From Bisporella sp. PMI_857 (lineage: Eukaryota; Ascomycota; Leotiomycetes; Helotiales; Helotiaceae), in assembly GCA_021307315.1 (NCBI GenBank), contig JAJSPD010000002.1, positions 806,001-870,000 on the forward strand: DNA of 64,000 nucleotides, given 5' to 3'. The notes beneath the pieces were generated by a model. The model worked only from the letters and a program-made list of their open reading frames with translations, had not been told where the DNA came from and made no database searches. The position numbers and the translations under genes were made by a program. Position 1 is the first letter of the stretch, and each line of letters opens with the position of its first letter. Of this stretch, positions 36,402 through 48,626 are shown piece after piece.

Positions 36402-36409
36402 TATAAATA
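36402..36409 (+). promoter_or_regulatory. TATA box of small secreted-peptide gene
   Basis: TATAAATA lies 105 bp upstream of the ATG at 36514. It is the best TATA match in the region. Confidence 0.5.
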
Positions 36410-36513
36410 CTCCCTTCTGCCCACCTGATATATCAATCTATCAGCTTTGTATTTCATCATTCAGAAGACTCCCCATCGCAATCTCAGAAAATCAGCGCAT
36501 ATTCACTCCTAAA

Positions 36514-36832
36514 ATGAAGTTCTCTCTTATCGTTCTCACCGCAATCCTCAGTGCCGTTATGGCAACCCCAAGCAACACCAATCCTTTGGCTCCTAGAGCT
36601 TCCCCATGCAGCGTGAGTCACTATATTTACGCCTATTTCCTAATTATGCATGTTCAGTTAGACTGAATTATCTTTATAGGATGCCCAGATCAGAGCCGGG
36701 CAAGGATTTTGCAGCAACGGAAGCAAGGTATATCTCTCCATTCCTATGACTTAGTTCTGAACACTGATGCACAACTTCAAGTGTCAATCAAATGGATCTT
36801 GTTCCAGTGGAGAAGTTTGTCAGTGCAACTAG
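36514..36832 (+). CDS. Small cysteine-rich secreted peptide (65 aa)
   Basis: Three short exons: 36514-36612, 36680-36727, 36782-36832. Introns of 67 and 54 bp start GTGAGT and GTATAT and end TAG and AAG; joining gives 65 residues in frame to TAG. Residues 1-17 are a signal peptide (MKFSLIVLTAILSAVMA). The mature part has six Cys at 32, 44, 50, 56, 62 and 64, with the motif FCSNGSKCQSNGSCSSGE ending in VCQCN. A short propeptide ending at PR28 is possible. The pattern C-x11-C-x5-C-x5-C-x5-C-x-C suggests three disulfides in a compact knotted fold, as in fungal effectors or antimicrobial peptides; I do not recognise a named family. A TATA box lies 105 bp upstream. It sits about 0.5 kb from a transposon relic. 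Confidence 0.75.
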
Positions 36833-39800
36833 AGTGAGCCGAGTGAAGCGGAAACAGTGGTCGTGGAGGGGGGAAGAGGGGGATTCTAAGCCGAAGTATA
36901 GGTTTTTCTGTGACAGTTTTTCCCTGTACTCGTAGTGAGAATTCATCGGCTTATTTCTCTCTTATATCTCCGTGAAATACGTAATGTTCCAGCCATTTTC
37001 CGTCCGTGAATCCGACAGAAAGTCCTCTTCCAACTACACACTGCGCATGAAGAACATAGCATTCAAAGCTCTATAGTTCTCGAATATCACTCATTCGCAA
37101 GTAATAAAATTGCAGTATTTTAAATTAAGATGACTACACAAAATACTAAGGTTCTTGTTGGAGTAATTTTTTGAAGTATCATATGTTTGAGAGTTGTAGA
37201 CGAACCTGTTGAGGAGATTTTAGATAGAAGAAAAAGGAATTCGCAGGATGATCCTGCTGACCTCCAGATCTCACTATCTTAGCATTAATCAATATACACT
37301 TATATACTTCTATTAATACCATACCAGGACTGAATTGGCTACCACAAACATTCGTAGTGCTCATTATCATCATCGCCCCTAGCATCTATAAAGTCGGCTG
37401 TCGTAGGATCTTGCTGACGAGCGAGCTTCTTGCCAATAGCAATGATGATTTGCCGCCAGTAATGAAGCGTAGTTAGCTGGCGTATATAATGATAAATCTA
37501 AACGGCCATAATCTTAGGCATCGAGCTGCTGTTTCACGGTCCGGACTCGCAATGTTGGATAAAGTTACTTAAAGACTTACTCCATCATTCAATGCCAAGC
37601 AATCAATTAGCGGCTAGTTATCGACTATCAGCTGCACACATTTTCCAGGCAAAAACTACGAGATGACCTTCAAAGAGTTAAGAAAAGTTAAGGACATATT
37701 GGTATTGGCTAAGTAATTAACACACTTCATCGATAGCCAAACAATACTACTGAAAAGCGGCAGCTGCTGATGATCCCTCCCCTCCCTGACTACCTCCTAT
37801 TGACTATCTCCTAGCAGCAGCCCCATAAACTTCCGTGATGAGTTTAAGTATCTTCGGATCCTGGCTTATTTCTATTGGCTATTCTTGTCTGGGGGCTCCC
37901 GTTCCAACCTTTCGCTGACAAGATACTCTACCATCTCTGCATAGTTCAAGGCAAGGCTGTTGCTGTGCACAGGCTTCCGTCGTTGCGTTTGGGTTAGATT
38001 ATCTTCGATATGCGAGTTGATGGTGAACTAGACATCCTCACCTTCTCTGAACACCAGGAATCCTAAGTAAATCTATGACATTAGCAGTCATCCAGGCCAC
38101 CGTACTCCAAAATCGCTCACCGAAAGATTAGCGTCTCAGGTCGAGCATTTACAAAAGTTTGGGGCAGTGCACTGGACAAGGCTAAGAGAGAAAGCGACTT
38201 CAAATGTATCACGTATGTGAAACGGCCCTTACACTGCATAGTATTATGCAAATACTACCTCCCACAGTGTCCTCGTCTCATTTACTTAGCGAAAACACTC
38301 ACCGAAGAATCGCCAACGGATACAGCACTGGTCCTCCAGTCTGAATTGCTCGACTCATGTTTTGGAGGGCTTATGGCTACTTTAGCAATTGTGCTCAATC
38401 AGGGTAGTCTGCTCAGAATTAAAAGTATATCTTGTGGGACTATTGGAAGTGATATGTACATTGGTTAAGTTCACAAGTTGGTCGTGCGCAGGGTGTGAGA
38501 ATTATCTTGACATACTTGTGTGTTCGGAATGCTCGGCTGAGGGACTTGAACAAATAATCTCCGTATACGAGGAGTCTAGCTTAATCCACGTACTGCTTCG
38601 TACCAAAGGTCAGAGATTCCGTTGTCAGTATGCTAATCCCCGCCTTTAAATTTCAGAGAGTAACCTTATAAGCCTACTTACACACTCACTATTGCTACTA
38701 TCTCACTTCCACTCCGTATCTCCCACCCTTCCAGATAGAATCTATTTCGAGCTCTTCCAGGATTAGACTAGAACTTCGATTTGCGGGGAATTCTTTCTGC
38801 CCTATTATATAAGATGTAAGTGGTTGCTAGGGCAAAAGAAATTTGCAGGTACGGACAGGCCGGCGATCAGCTCTTTCTATTTGCTACATACCTTTCGAGA
38901 GTTACATGTATATACCTATATAATTAAAACCAGACTTTGGAAAGATATTTAAGTAGTTGCCGCACAATGTAGAACAGCCCGGCAGGATCGAGCCGGAGGA
39001 TATTGGCGTTCCTTCCCATTCTGCCTTCGTTTTGGTGGAGACAGTCCATTCCTATCAGAGATGCCGAACCTGGCTACTATGAATTAATCAGAGAAGGTCA
39101 TATCCATGGAACAATGCAAGGAGAGTATCTGAAAGCTAACCACCTGTTGAGTCGTTTATACTCTGTTAGTCGGTGGTATTGTTCCATGATTAAAGACCAA
39201 GCATCAGGGGACTAGTGGGAATAGGCTATCTGATAATCGGGATACAGATTAGTAACAAAAATAAGTTGATGTTAGATGTCATCCATAGGGCTTTTGCTCC
39301 TGCCGCCCCTATATTAAAGGCTGCTTGCACATCATCAGGTAGCTGGCCCGAGAAATGTACGCACGCTAACACTGATTAGTATCACCAATAATGCTCCCTA
39401 GATCCAGGGTTAATGATGCACAATGTAAAGCGAGCCTAGCAGATCCAACTTGGAGACTTTTCATCCCTAAAGCCTGTAAAATAGGCAAGGTGGCCTATCT
39501 TCTTATACATAGCCCGAAGAAATGCTTTCGGGAAATGAGAGTAGCCCATGATACTGATGAAGTCATCCGTTCTTATGGCGAGATCTCTGTTTCCTGGGAG
39601 ACCATATGCAGCCCTACTCGGAGAACTGTCAGCAATATATCTCCAAACTTGAAAAATGTTAAAGGACTCACAGGAACACAATTTGAGATTTAGTGGCCTC
39701 TGTCTTGGCCCTTCCTTATCGCTGATCAAAGACTAGGGGTCAACTACATAAGTTTGAACGATCCGGATACACCTAGCTAACTAATTGTTCTAATTTCCCC

Positions 39801-42800
39801 TTTAAGTCAAGACTTCTTATCCACTTTGCGCCGGTAGCACTCTCGTCATCAGTCTCATCTCTCACAGCCGTTTTAGAGGTAGTCTCGGCACTTAAATCGT
39901 CAACCCCAACCCTAGCGAGACCCAACATACCTTATATAGTGGATCGTCCATAGCGTGTTGTTAGGATGTAATGTTGATTGTCGGGATGGAAGCTTTAAAG
40001 TTATATAGATGCATAAATGGAATCTTCACACTGATATTATAGTGAACTACAAGGCTTCAATTTGTCGCTTGAGTAAGGCTGAACACAGCTCAATGCGCCA
40101 GTATCTTGAGGGACGGGTGGCCGATACTCCTAGTGAGTGTCCAACGACTCATCAGCTCCTCGAACACTTCTCCTACGACTCACTTAATATTCCAGTACTA
40201 AAATGTACTATCTTATAAAGGCAAAACACTCGTAATGAAGAGGGAAAGGGAAAAGGGGTTCTGGCAATTATTCAGCTTCGGCATATTCTCTACGACGAAG
40301 CACGCGAACAGGAAGCCACCAATCTCAATAAATGGTTTATCGCTACTTACATTCAATGGCAGATATAAGGTGGCATCCGCAGTCTACAATTTCGGTCTTG
40401 CTTATGGAATTAGAGTTGCGAGCACGGGAGGAACTGAAGCACGAGTTACAATAGTTGGCGAAGTCACGATAGATGGCGCAACAGATCCTCTCAATCTAGC
40501 CCTACCCCAACAAAATAAAAGAGGAACGAAGTTTGTACCACTCCAGCTGTCCCACTAATTGAAGAAACGTCCAAACACATTTTCGTCACTTCTAATGAAC
40601 CCGAGTCTGACCTTTAATTTCTTTGGGCATTAGCCAAATTTGGGAACTTTCTTTTGGGTGTGCTACTTACCACCACGGTTCACATCATAACGCTAAAATG
40701 AGATGTGTGAAGTTTGTACGTCTTTGCACACCATGGAATATGCAATCAACTGCCTACTAGGCCAGCTGAAAGGCAAGCATAAGCGGCTTTGCCGATATTT
40801 CCTACCATTTTGGTAGCTCAAGCAGAACAAGAGTTGACGTGCGCATTTCCCCCTGGTCTTGCGATACAAGCAAATGGTGAAGTTGAGGGCTCGAGGGTGG
40901 GAGAATACGTATTGAGCAACAGTTGGATGTGTTTCGATATCGGACAGGTTCTGTTCTTCTGCAACTTATGGCTCACTACAGAAGCATCAACGTTTGGTAA
41001 ATCCAATATCCATATGAGGCTTGTGTAGCCATACTGATTGGCTTGAGAAGATTTTCATAGCGCTAGATTCTGTCCTGAGATAGAGGAGGTGGCTTTTGCT
41101 GAGCATCTTTATATATAAGAGAAACAATGGAACACTGTACAGTTTCCCCCATGAAAATACACCTCTCTCAGCGAATCATACCCTCCTGGCAAGATCTTCA
41201 ACTAAAAATCGGTCTCCAATTTTTTATCCGTGTCCCTGCAACTGCCCTTCTGGCTATCCCTTTCATTCAAGGGCCATCTTGGCTCATAAGCAATGCATCC
41301 CTCAAACTTTCGTGGCAAACGCTTTTCTTGGAAAGAGTGTCTTCCAACCTAGATAAAGCTTCTATCCACAGCAAGAGTTTTCGCACATTGAATCAGAGGA
41401 AGTATGCTTCATATTTTATAGTAGATCATCGCCCATATTCAGAAACGCCATTGACGCAAATATAGCAAACTTATCCTCATTCATGTCTGATCAATTTCAT
41501 ATCCATTTACACCAGAGAACACGAGGTCGCCAATAGAACTAATCGGAAGTCAAAAAGGGCATTACTAGCAAACTAGCGAAGAACCCTTGAACTGCTATAA
41601 AAGCACATAGTTCATCCCTCCACAATCAAACTCAAAGGAAATTCTGAAGGGCAAGCAGCTACTAGATAACTCGTATAGCAGCTGCGCAAAATCGTATGAT
41701 GCTCTTCATGGTAGGTCGGTAGATCCAACTATGGTCCATAACAAGGCATGACCTCCAAGTCCAAGTACAAATATATATATATATCCCCAACAAAGGAAGG
41801 GGTCAATACTCACAAGCTTTAAATGGAAATAATCTTGATCCTAACAATGACAGGACTAGTGACAACAACGCTCATACGAAGAAGTGAGGATTGGGGAAGT
41901 GAGCTATCTACGAATTACGCAGGAATATCATCTTTAGACCTCTCTGATTGCTTTCAGGGTTGGATAGATAGATGTGATTAGATGGCATGGAAGGCGGCAG
42001 CCGAGGATGCGAGAAAGCTCGCAAGTTCCTAAACGCTCACGGGTTTATGGATCATAGACTTTGCTGCTACGAGAGGGTGCTTGAAGAGCGGCGAGGGGAC
42101 TACGTAATCTAGATGCTACGTTGGCAGTTCTTGCTGCTCGAGTGTTGAGCAGTTAGTAGTGGCATCAAAAATGGTGGGTTTTTGAGCACCAGAGACCAAC
42201 TAGATGGTATGGAGGTTTATGGTTCTTCTATGACAGCAAGGTTGCAGTTCAATTTGTGTGAGATTTCCTGGCGTTGCACGCATTTAGCTATAGATGAAAG
42301 CACGTTGTTGAGCAATACGTTTATTAATGGCAGCATCAATTTGAGATCCCCGGACGATGCGAAGCTATAATAGGGTATACACGTGAGGTGGCAAGCTGAG
42401 AACTTGGGCCACGCGCCTCCAAAAATAATACGGCCGAGGCCATTTCCCCAGAAACGCCTCTGACGGCATTTACATTGCTTACAACTTCATTACTCACAGC
42501 ACTCTGGCGAGAGCTGAGATGTGATTTCTCGCCTCTCACCACTAAAATGTCGTTTCCAGACCAACGCATAAACAACAGGTTCGTAAGCTCTCCTGGTAAC
42601 TAGGATGGGTTTTCGCCGCCGTTGTTGGGGATAAGGCATGAAATAGCCCCACATGCTCCATGCTTTACTTTTAAATATCCCATGAGATGGTATGTGTTCA
42701 TTGCCTGCGCATTTTGGTTCAAGGCCGGCCGTCCACTTAGAAGTGTGTTTGGAAAACGACTGCAGGGAATCGTGCAAATTAGATGTACAACTTGAAAATC

Positions 42801-43300
42801 TCCGAGTGGTATGACAAGCACGACGATAACGTGGCCAAAAGACTATTTCAAAAATATGAACTGATCCTGCTAGTTGTAATACCGTGGGGACAAAAATCCC
42901 TAGTCCGCAATGGACTCAGCATAAATATGATAGATTGCATTGTAACATGGAGTTGCAATGACGAAGGGGACAAGAAAAGCAATCATAACTCTTCCCAAAA
43001 AGAAAACCCTGTTTGTCATCGAAGGTATCGATGTTGACAAATCTTCTCCCTTTCTTTCCCAATGTATAGGACAGTCGTGGGAATCAACACGAAAACTCTC
43101 GGCGAACACCAAGGCATAAGCATTTCAATGAAAGAATTTTCTATATGTACAGCCGTTCCACGAACGCATAGACGAAATATGGCCGAGGCAAGTGTGATTG
43201 GTAAAAATGCATGAGCTGTTTCGATCTTGGATGCGAGGTGATGTCAAGCTGATAGGTCACCAGGCTCGGAGTCATGGTTGGATCAATTTTAAGCACATGA
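36833..43300. other. Gene-poor stretch with unclassified short ORFs
   Basis: No gene I can support. Open stretches of 60-112 codons occur on both strands (38217-38649 +, 39003-39215 +, 39391-39729 both strands, 40235-40558 +, 40789-41028 +, 41127-41465 +, 42336-42821 -), none with a domain I recognise or a convincing splice chain. The 39436-39729 minus reading and the 40235-40558 plus reading look most protein-like and may be gene remnants. A short (AT)n run lies near 41770. Confidence 0.5.
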
Positions 43301-43890
43301 TACGAAATATAGGTGTCCTTAACAGTTTTGATGGCTTAATGATGTTTTGTTCAGACGAAGACAAGTCCAGCTGATTCATTTTGTGACTACAGCCCGTAGT
43401 CAAACATCTTGCTATCGACTTACAGTATAGTAATGAGCTCCTTGGTGGTGATAAGATCTCCCCGCATAGGGTCTGCTAGATCAAACACTCGCCACGAGAC
43501 GGAAAGCATATGCCCCGTGCCGGACCATGTGGAAGCTGTTTCAGCCACTCTAACCTCCAAGCTCAAGTCAATAAACTCCGGCTCCTGGGTGAACCGACCC
43601 AGGCCAACGACTAAGATTAGAAAACGCACAGACAAATTCGGAAGCTTGAAACTCGCCTTATGGTTTTTGAAACGGTGACAGACTGCGAGCCATTTTTCTA
43701 ACATTTAATAATACAGATTACAGCTATGATGCATTGCTACAGTGATGAAAAATGAGGGGTACATAGTGAAAGAATGAGATACTTGAATGTTTTTGGTGGC
43801 GAAGTTGAGCTGAGGATTGTGATGAGGTGGTTCCAGAGGCACAATTATGCTTTCTCCAGGCTGCAATACTAAATTAACTTTTCTTTTCTT
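43301..43890 (-). pseudogene. Possible degraded minus-strand gene, unidentified
   Basis: Two protein-like segments read on the minus strand. One lies at about 43874-43785 (contains LQPGESIIVPLEPPHH) and ends at a GT donor. The other is an ORF of about 94 codons at 43704-43420 (contains FIDLSLEVRVAET and SVSWRVFDLADP), also ending at a GTAAGT donor. I could not find an in-phase acceptor joining them to each other or to downstream exons, so either the gene is broken or my splice model is wrong. The plus strand is also open here (43409-43678), which weakens the case. No family recognised. Confidence 0.22.
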
Positions 43891-45499
43891 TTTTCTTTGG
43901 TAGAATGCCTAGCAAGATGTCTTAAGGCTATGCAAAACTCCCATAAATCCAAATATCTAGTGCTTATTGCAGGTCGTGTCCAATAACAATCACGCAAGGC
44001 GGAAACTCAAAATAAACCACGAACCTTAAACCTCAGCGCGCTAAACCACTATGCAGGCTGTGCGAGAAGAACGCAACTTGCATTAGTTACGGATGCGCAA
44101 ATAAGAGCCGCCATGAAATAAAAAGAAAAAAAGAAACCTTGACAGAACCTCGGGTAGAAGTCGACTTGAGTGTGTGTGATAAGTGACAACATGAAGCTAC
44201 TCAAATTATCAAATCGGTTCAACAGTGTAAATAAGACCTATCAACTGCTAGGCCTGCCTGAAGTTCTCATAAGCGGAGATATGTTCGAACGTCTCGCGGA
44301 GTGAGATAGCTTTGAATAGTTTTATATATATATATATATTATTGAGCCAGTCGGCTCCAGGTGGCGTGAAGAAAAAGAAATGCGACTCGGTTCATATATA
44401 AGGGTTTGGTAGGAGACCTGATCTGCAAGCCTGAATGTAATTATGTTTTTAAGCTTTGGACATCCGTAAGGATCCCGCTGGGCTAGGCCCCATAAAAGTC
44501 CGAGGGTTTGTTCTTCCAAGCGGGAAAGGCGACGGATTTGGGTTTAGAAAATACAGCAGACCATGAGTTCTTGGGAAGCCTTGTAATACGCATAAATACG
44601 TAACGCTTGAATCAGTGGATATTTATGAGGTAGTTCATATCAGCAAGAGAAAGGAATCTGCTGAGAATGGAGATAATCGAGGATATAGTGAAGGAGGAAA
44701 CAAAAAGGCTATCAACTTAGCAAGCCACAAACAACCCGTAGGAAACAGGAGTTGAAGAAGTTTAATTCTCTCCTACTTCATCTGATAAAAAATAGTTCCA
44801 TTCACTCACAGTGCCTCCACCAAATTGAATGGCCTGGTGGAAATGCAGCCGCGAAAACTCATGATGAGCAAGGAAAAAGAAAATTCGAAAGTAAAGAGAG
44901 ACACGATATCCGTACGCGTGTCTATCTCTCGTCGGTAAGTAATAAGCATCAAAACTTAACTCTTTTAGGAGCCCATGAATAGACATGGTTGCCAAGGTCC
45001 TCTAACTCGCGGCTCGCGTTCCCCGGTGCCAGGCATTGGTGATACTTGACGAACTACGAAACAGTAGGTTAATCGAGGATCCATCTTGAGGAGTCAGAAT
45101 GTGGAGGCAAAATCCCGAGTGTAATTTCTGGGAGCCACAACACGATTTGAGGTGCATTCGATGATCAAGGTAAGAATTTGCAGTTCATCAAAACCGAATG
45201 GCACGGAATCTAGGAAGGGAGACAACCCATGTGGTGCTAGCGCCCAGGAAATGCGATCCCAGCAACGAGGAAAGGAACTCAATGATCCAATCAGAATTAG
45301 TCCTGTTCTATGTCAGCGTTACTCTTCGGGAAAGGAAGGAATGCCAGCCTTGAGGCTAAGTCCACCACAAGGGATTGCATTGCTGGTCTAACTGTATACT
45401 ACTTAATTACAAAGTCCTCAATGAGATTCTTGTGGGAGCCGAATAAAGCACACTTAATCGATCAGAGTAATCAACCCTGTTATACTTTGTTAGCTAGCA
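43891..45499. other. Intergenic, unclassified ORFs and a TA run
   Basis: Nothing firmly supported. There are a pyrimidine-rich tract at about 43878-43899, a (TA)n run at 44322-44340, and short ORFs on both strands at 44322-44519, 44752-44995 and 45094-45391. The minus ORF 45094-45282 lacks a recognisable domain and its plus-strand shadow is equally long. Confidence 0.45.
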
Positions 45500-45724
45500 A
45501 TGGATGAGCATGATGACCAACAGTTATTCTGGAATAACAATTATAATCCTGTGGTAGATTTTCATTATAAAAACGTTATGGTTGAAATTTCTGCAGGCCC
45601 TGATATGCTCCCTGTAGTCATTACCAATACCTTCACTCTACAGTATGCGTATCAAACCCTCCGATACAATGTCGGAATATATGACCACGAAGGGAGCTCT
45701 TGGGGTTCACCTCGATGCCTGTAG
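45500..45724 (+). CDS. Small hypothetical ORF (74 aa)
   Basis: An ATG-started ORF with an acidic, amide-rich N-terminus (MDEHDDQQLFWNNN) and no signal peptide, membrane segment or domain that I recognise. It lacks neighbours that would suggest a role and may be chance or a remnant. I list it because it is ATG-initiated and the opposite strand is not open across the same span. Confidence 0.2.
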   Translation: MDEHDDQQLFWNNNYNPVVDFHYKNVMVEISAGPDMLPVVITNTFTLQYAYQTLRYNVGIYDHEGSSWGSPRCL

Positions 45725-46509
45725 AGGAAACAACGGGGGTACATTGATAGCATGAGCATGATATTTCATATCAAAAGTCGTTTTTGTGGGGTTGAAAAAA
45801 GTTAAGTTGGTTAATAGAGCCCTAACGAGACGAATTGGCTTGGAGTCATAAAATAGGTGAAGGAAGATCCTTTTGAAGTAAGATTTTCGGTGTGCCCAGA
45901 ATCTGGAAAGTAGAGATTCGGCGGAATGAGGATTGATGATCATCAAAAAGTCTCATAGGATTGGCCCACCCGTATAGCAAGGCGTGCTTTGAGCTTTTGG
46001 CTAACGGCACGTCGTTGCATCTAGATCAAAAGGGAGGATATGAGGATGGTGATCTTGCTTTGACCGTTTACGCTATTGACTCTGGCCCAAGATACGGGAC
46101 TGCAAGAAGATCTTCGTTAAGCTTGACTTTTTGACTTCGGGTCAGTCCTAATTCAAGTGCCGGTCCATTACCAGAAGGAATCTTTCCCCAACTTCGATGC
46201 AGACTTGACGACCCTTCTACCTATCACAGGAATAGAGCTAGACACCCCACGGCCGGAGGGCTTTGGTAACGACTCTTGGAGTTGCACCCCTGCTGTCAGT
46301 CATTATAGCCCAAGTTGCATAATAATTGCATAAGTTGCGCTTTGATTCATCCTGCACATGTCGAAACTCCGTTCGGTATATTTTGCAGCAAGTATTTGTG
46401 TTGTGCAACCAACACCGTGTTCTTCGATGGAGAATCCTCTCTGCCCAACTGGTTCCACAGTGTAGATAGGGACCAGATTAAGCTCCGGAAAGGAAGTGAC
46501 ATCCCAGAG

Positions 46510-46541
46510 CTCTCTCTCTCTCTCTCACTCACTCACTCACC
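46510..46541 (+). repeat. (CT)n followed by (CACT)n
   Basis: A dinucleotide CT run changes into about four CACT units. Confidence 0.9.
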
Positions 46542-47332
46542 ATAGGGTTTGCGACAGCTGCGGATCGGTCGGGATTAGGCTTGCTTAACTGTTGACGACG
46601 TCCGACCCGACCCGCCAAATAGGTCAGGGAGCGACAGGGGAAGAGCAGCCAGAAGTGAAGACACTGATATACGACAGGCTGGAATATGTTCCATGGGCCG
46701 TGAACCATGAACGTGTGCAGGAACGCGACTAGGGTTCCATGCAAGTTACAGTGCTTAGTCTTTCAAGGATGCCTCTAGGCGTGGGGTTTTTGAGCTTCTG
46801 TGCCGCGCCTCTTCGCTTGGATCTCATGTTCAAGACTCGGGTGAGCGAGTGAGAGATGCGGAAGGGCCCCAACCATAAATCAGCTTCGAACACCTCACCA
46901 TCCTGCTGCTGTGCTTCCCGATACTGTAGTATCGCTGGTCATGTAAAAAAGGAGGATGAGGGGAAAACGCAGGATACGTGGCGATGAGGAATGGGAAGAA
47001 AGCATTTGGCGCGCAATTTAAAGATCTGAAATGAGAAGCAGAGGAAGCGCCAGCGTGGTAGGAGTGAAGGTTGGGAGACGAAAAGCAGTAATTTCCAAAC
47101 GGGGTGGATCGACAAACCTTTGGCCGGCAACGTTGAAATACCACCACACCGTTTCCTGCCTCAGCCTATCAGCGGGTCTGAATTAATGAGGGATTTGCCC
47201 GTATTAGGGGATTAAAGTATGGGAATGCTTCTGACTGGTTGCTCATGGGCTGATTTTGGCATCTTCCTTTTGTGCTGGACACGGACCCGTAGGAGGAGGG
47301 ATACAATCAATGTACAGTACTGTACGGTATGC

Positions 47333-47381
47333 GTGAGAGAGAGAGAAAGAGAAAGAGAGAGAGAGAGAGGGAGTGTGTGTG
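47333..47381 (+). repeat. GA-rich microsatellite then (TG)n
   Basis: GAGA/GAAA purine run of about 40 bp, followed by a short GTGTGTGT run. Confidence 0.9.
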
Positions 47382-48258
47382 TCCCTCTGCGTATGTATGC
47401 GTGATATCTACATGTGATACCGTACATGCACTTTTCGTACCTGTGCCTATGTCGGAAGCGGAGATCAAGCACAGCAACGCCATCACCATCACCACCAAAT
47501 TGAGGTACCGCACAGTATTGGTGTTGTCTCTGCACATTACAATCAACCGCCGCCTATCGACAGTTACCGGATCCAATCTGTTACAGGTCAGTGAAGACAC
47601 GACGCACCCCACAGCATTTCTTCTACAGCGGGATCTAGAGACATCTTCGCCTGGCCCTAGGACCACTGGCTCGCTCCTTTAGGTCCAGGTCTAAGAGTGC
47701 AGCGCAGCGCAGCCAACAACTCTATGGTATTGTATGGTATGGTCCGGTCCGATACGGTACTGCCATAGGTGGTTGGTGACGCGTGAAGGCTTGACGTATA
47801 CATACTTAATCAGAAATCAAAATGGAAAAAAAGCCACAGCCCAGCCTAGCTTCCTACCAAACGAGAAAAGCATCCGAACATGGCTTCTATCTATGGATTT
47901 GACTTTTCGTAGGAGTGTGAAGATGCAAGCCATCATCAACACAGTCAGTTGGTCTCAGATTACCCCCCCCTCCTCCCCTTTCTTTTCGTGGAAAGTTTAA
48001 GCAGTGGCGTCCTCTGCGGTTCGAACGGATTACTGGGCAATTTGAGGCTTCGAGATAACCCCACCTACACGACAACAACAGTATCCATCCGAATGAAAGA
48101 AGAAAAGAAGGAAGAAAGAAAGAAAGAAAGGAAGTTAACTGTCTTAGAAAAACCTCCGTAGTGCTGGCTAGGCGTTACATGAAGAACAACCCTGAGGGAT
48201 ACCCTAAACACTGGGCCATGTACCTGTATTTCTTTGTCATCATCGCACTTTTGGTATG

Positions 48259-48286
48259 TTTTTTTTTTTTTTTTTTTTTTTTTTTT
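48259..48286 (+). repeat. Poly-T tract, 28 T
   Basis: Uninterrupted run of 28 T. Lengths of such runs are often unreliable in assemblies. Confidence 0.9.
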
Positions 48287-48535
48287 GGGTAACATTAACC
48301 CCCTTTACTCTGGCTCCCACAGTGATTCACTTTTCGTTGTTGGTGTTATTAGCCAGAAGTTAATACCAAACCTCCTCCATTACTCTCGTTCGTTTTGCGC
48401 ATTGAAACGGGGCTAGGGTACATGACCTCAAGCTGTCAAACCTGGTCGTTTACCCGTCATTCTGTTGATTGGCGTTTTTTTTTACACTTGCTTATACTGA
48501 CTATATTGTACTGTACTGTGCTGTGATTGTGACCC

Positions 48536-48626
48536 TGCCTACCACCCTCCATCCCTCCTCCTCCTCCCCTCCTCCTCCTCTATAACCACTCACTCCACTC
48601 CCCTCCCCCTTCTCTCCCACCCCTTC
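48536..48626 (+). promoter_or_regulatory. CT-rich promoter/leader tract
   Basis: A run of CCTCC/CTCCTC units, almost pure pyrimidine on the plus strand, about 1.1 kb upstream of the RasGEF start. Such tracts are common near transcription starts of filamentous-fungal genes. The assignment to this gene is inference. Confidence 0.4.

Noticed and set aside
39003..39215. Short ORF that at first looked like a piece of a flavin monooxygenase
   Set aside because: Only a few residues matched the impression, no nucleotide-binding motif is present nearby, and no splice chain extends it.
47212..47682. Several 60-119 codon ORFs on both strands
   Set aside because: They run through the GA/TG microsatellite and consist of Arg-Glu or Leu-Ser repeats; low-complexity artefacts.
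48010..48030. GGTTCGAAC resembling a tRNA B box
   Set aside because: No A box, acceptor stem or anticodon arm could be folded around it. Similar GTTCGA strings at 27166 and 33357 failed the same test. I found no tRNA in the window.
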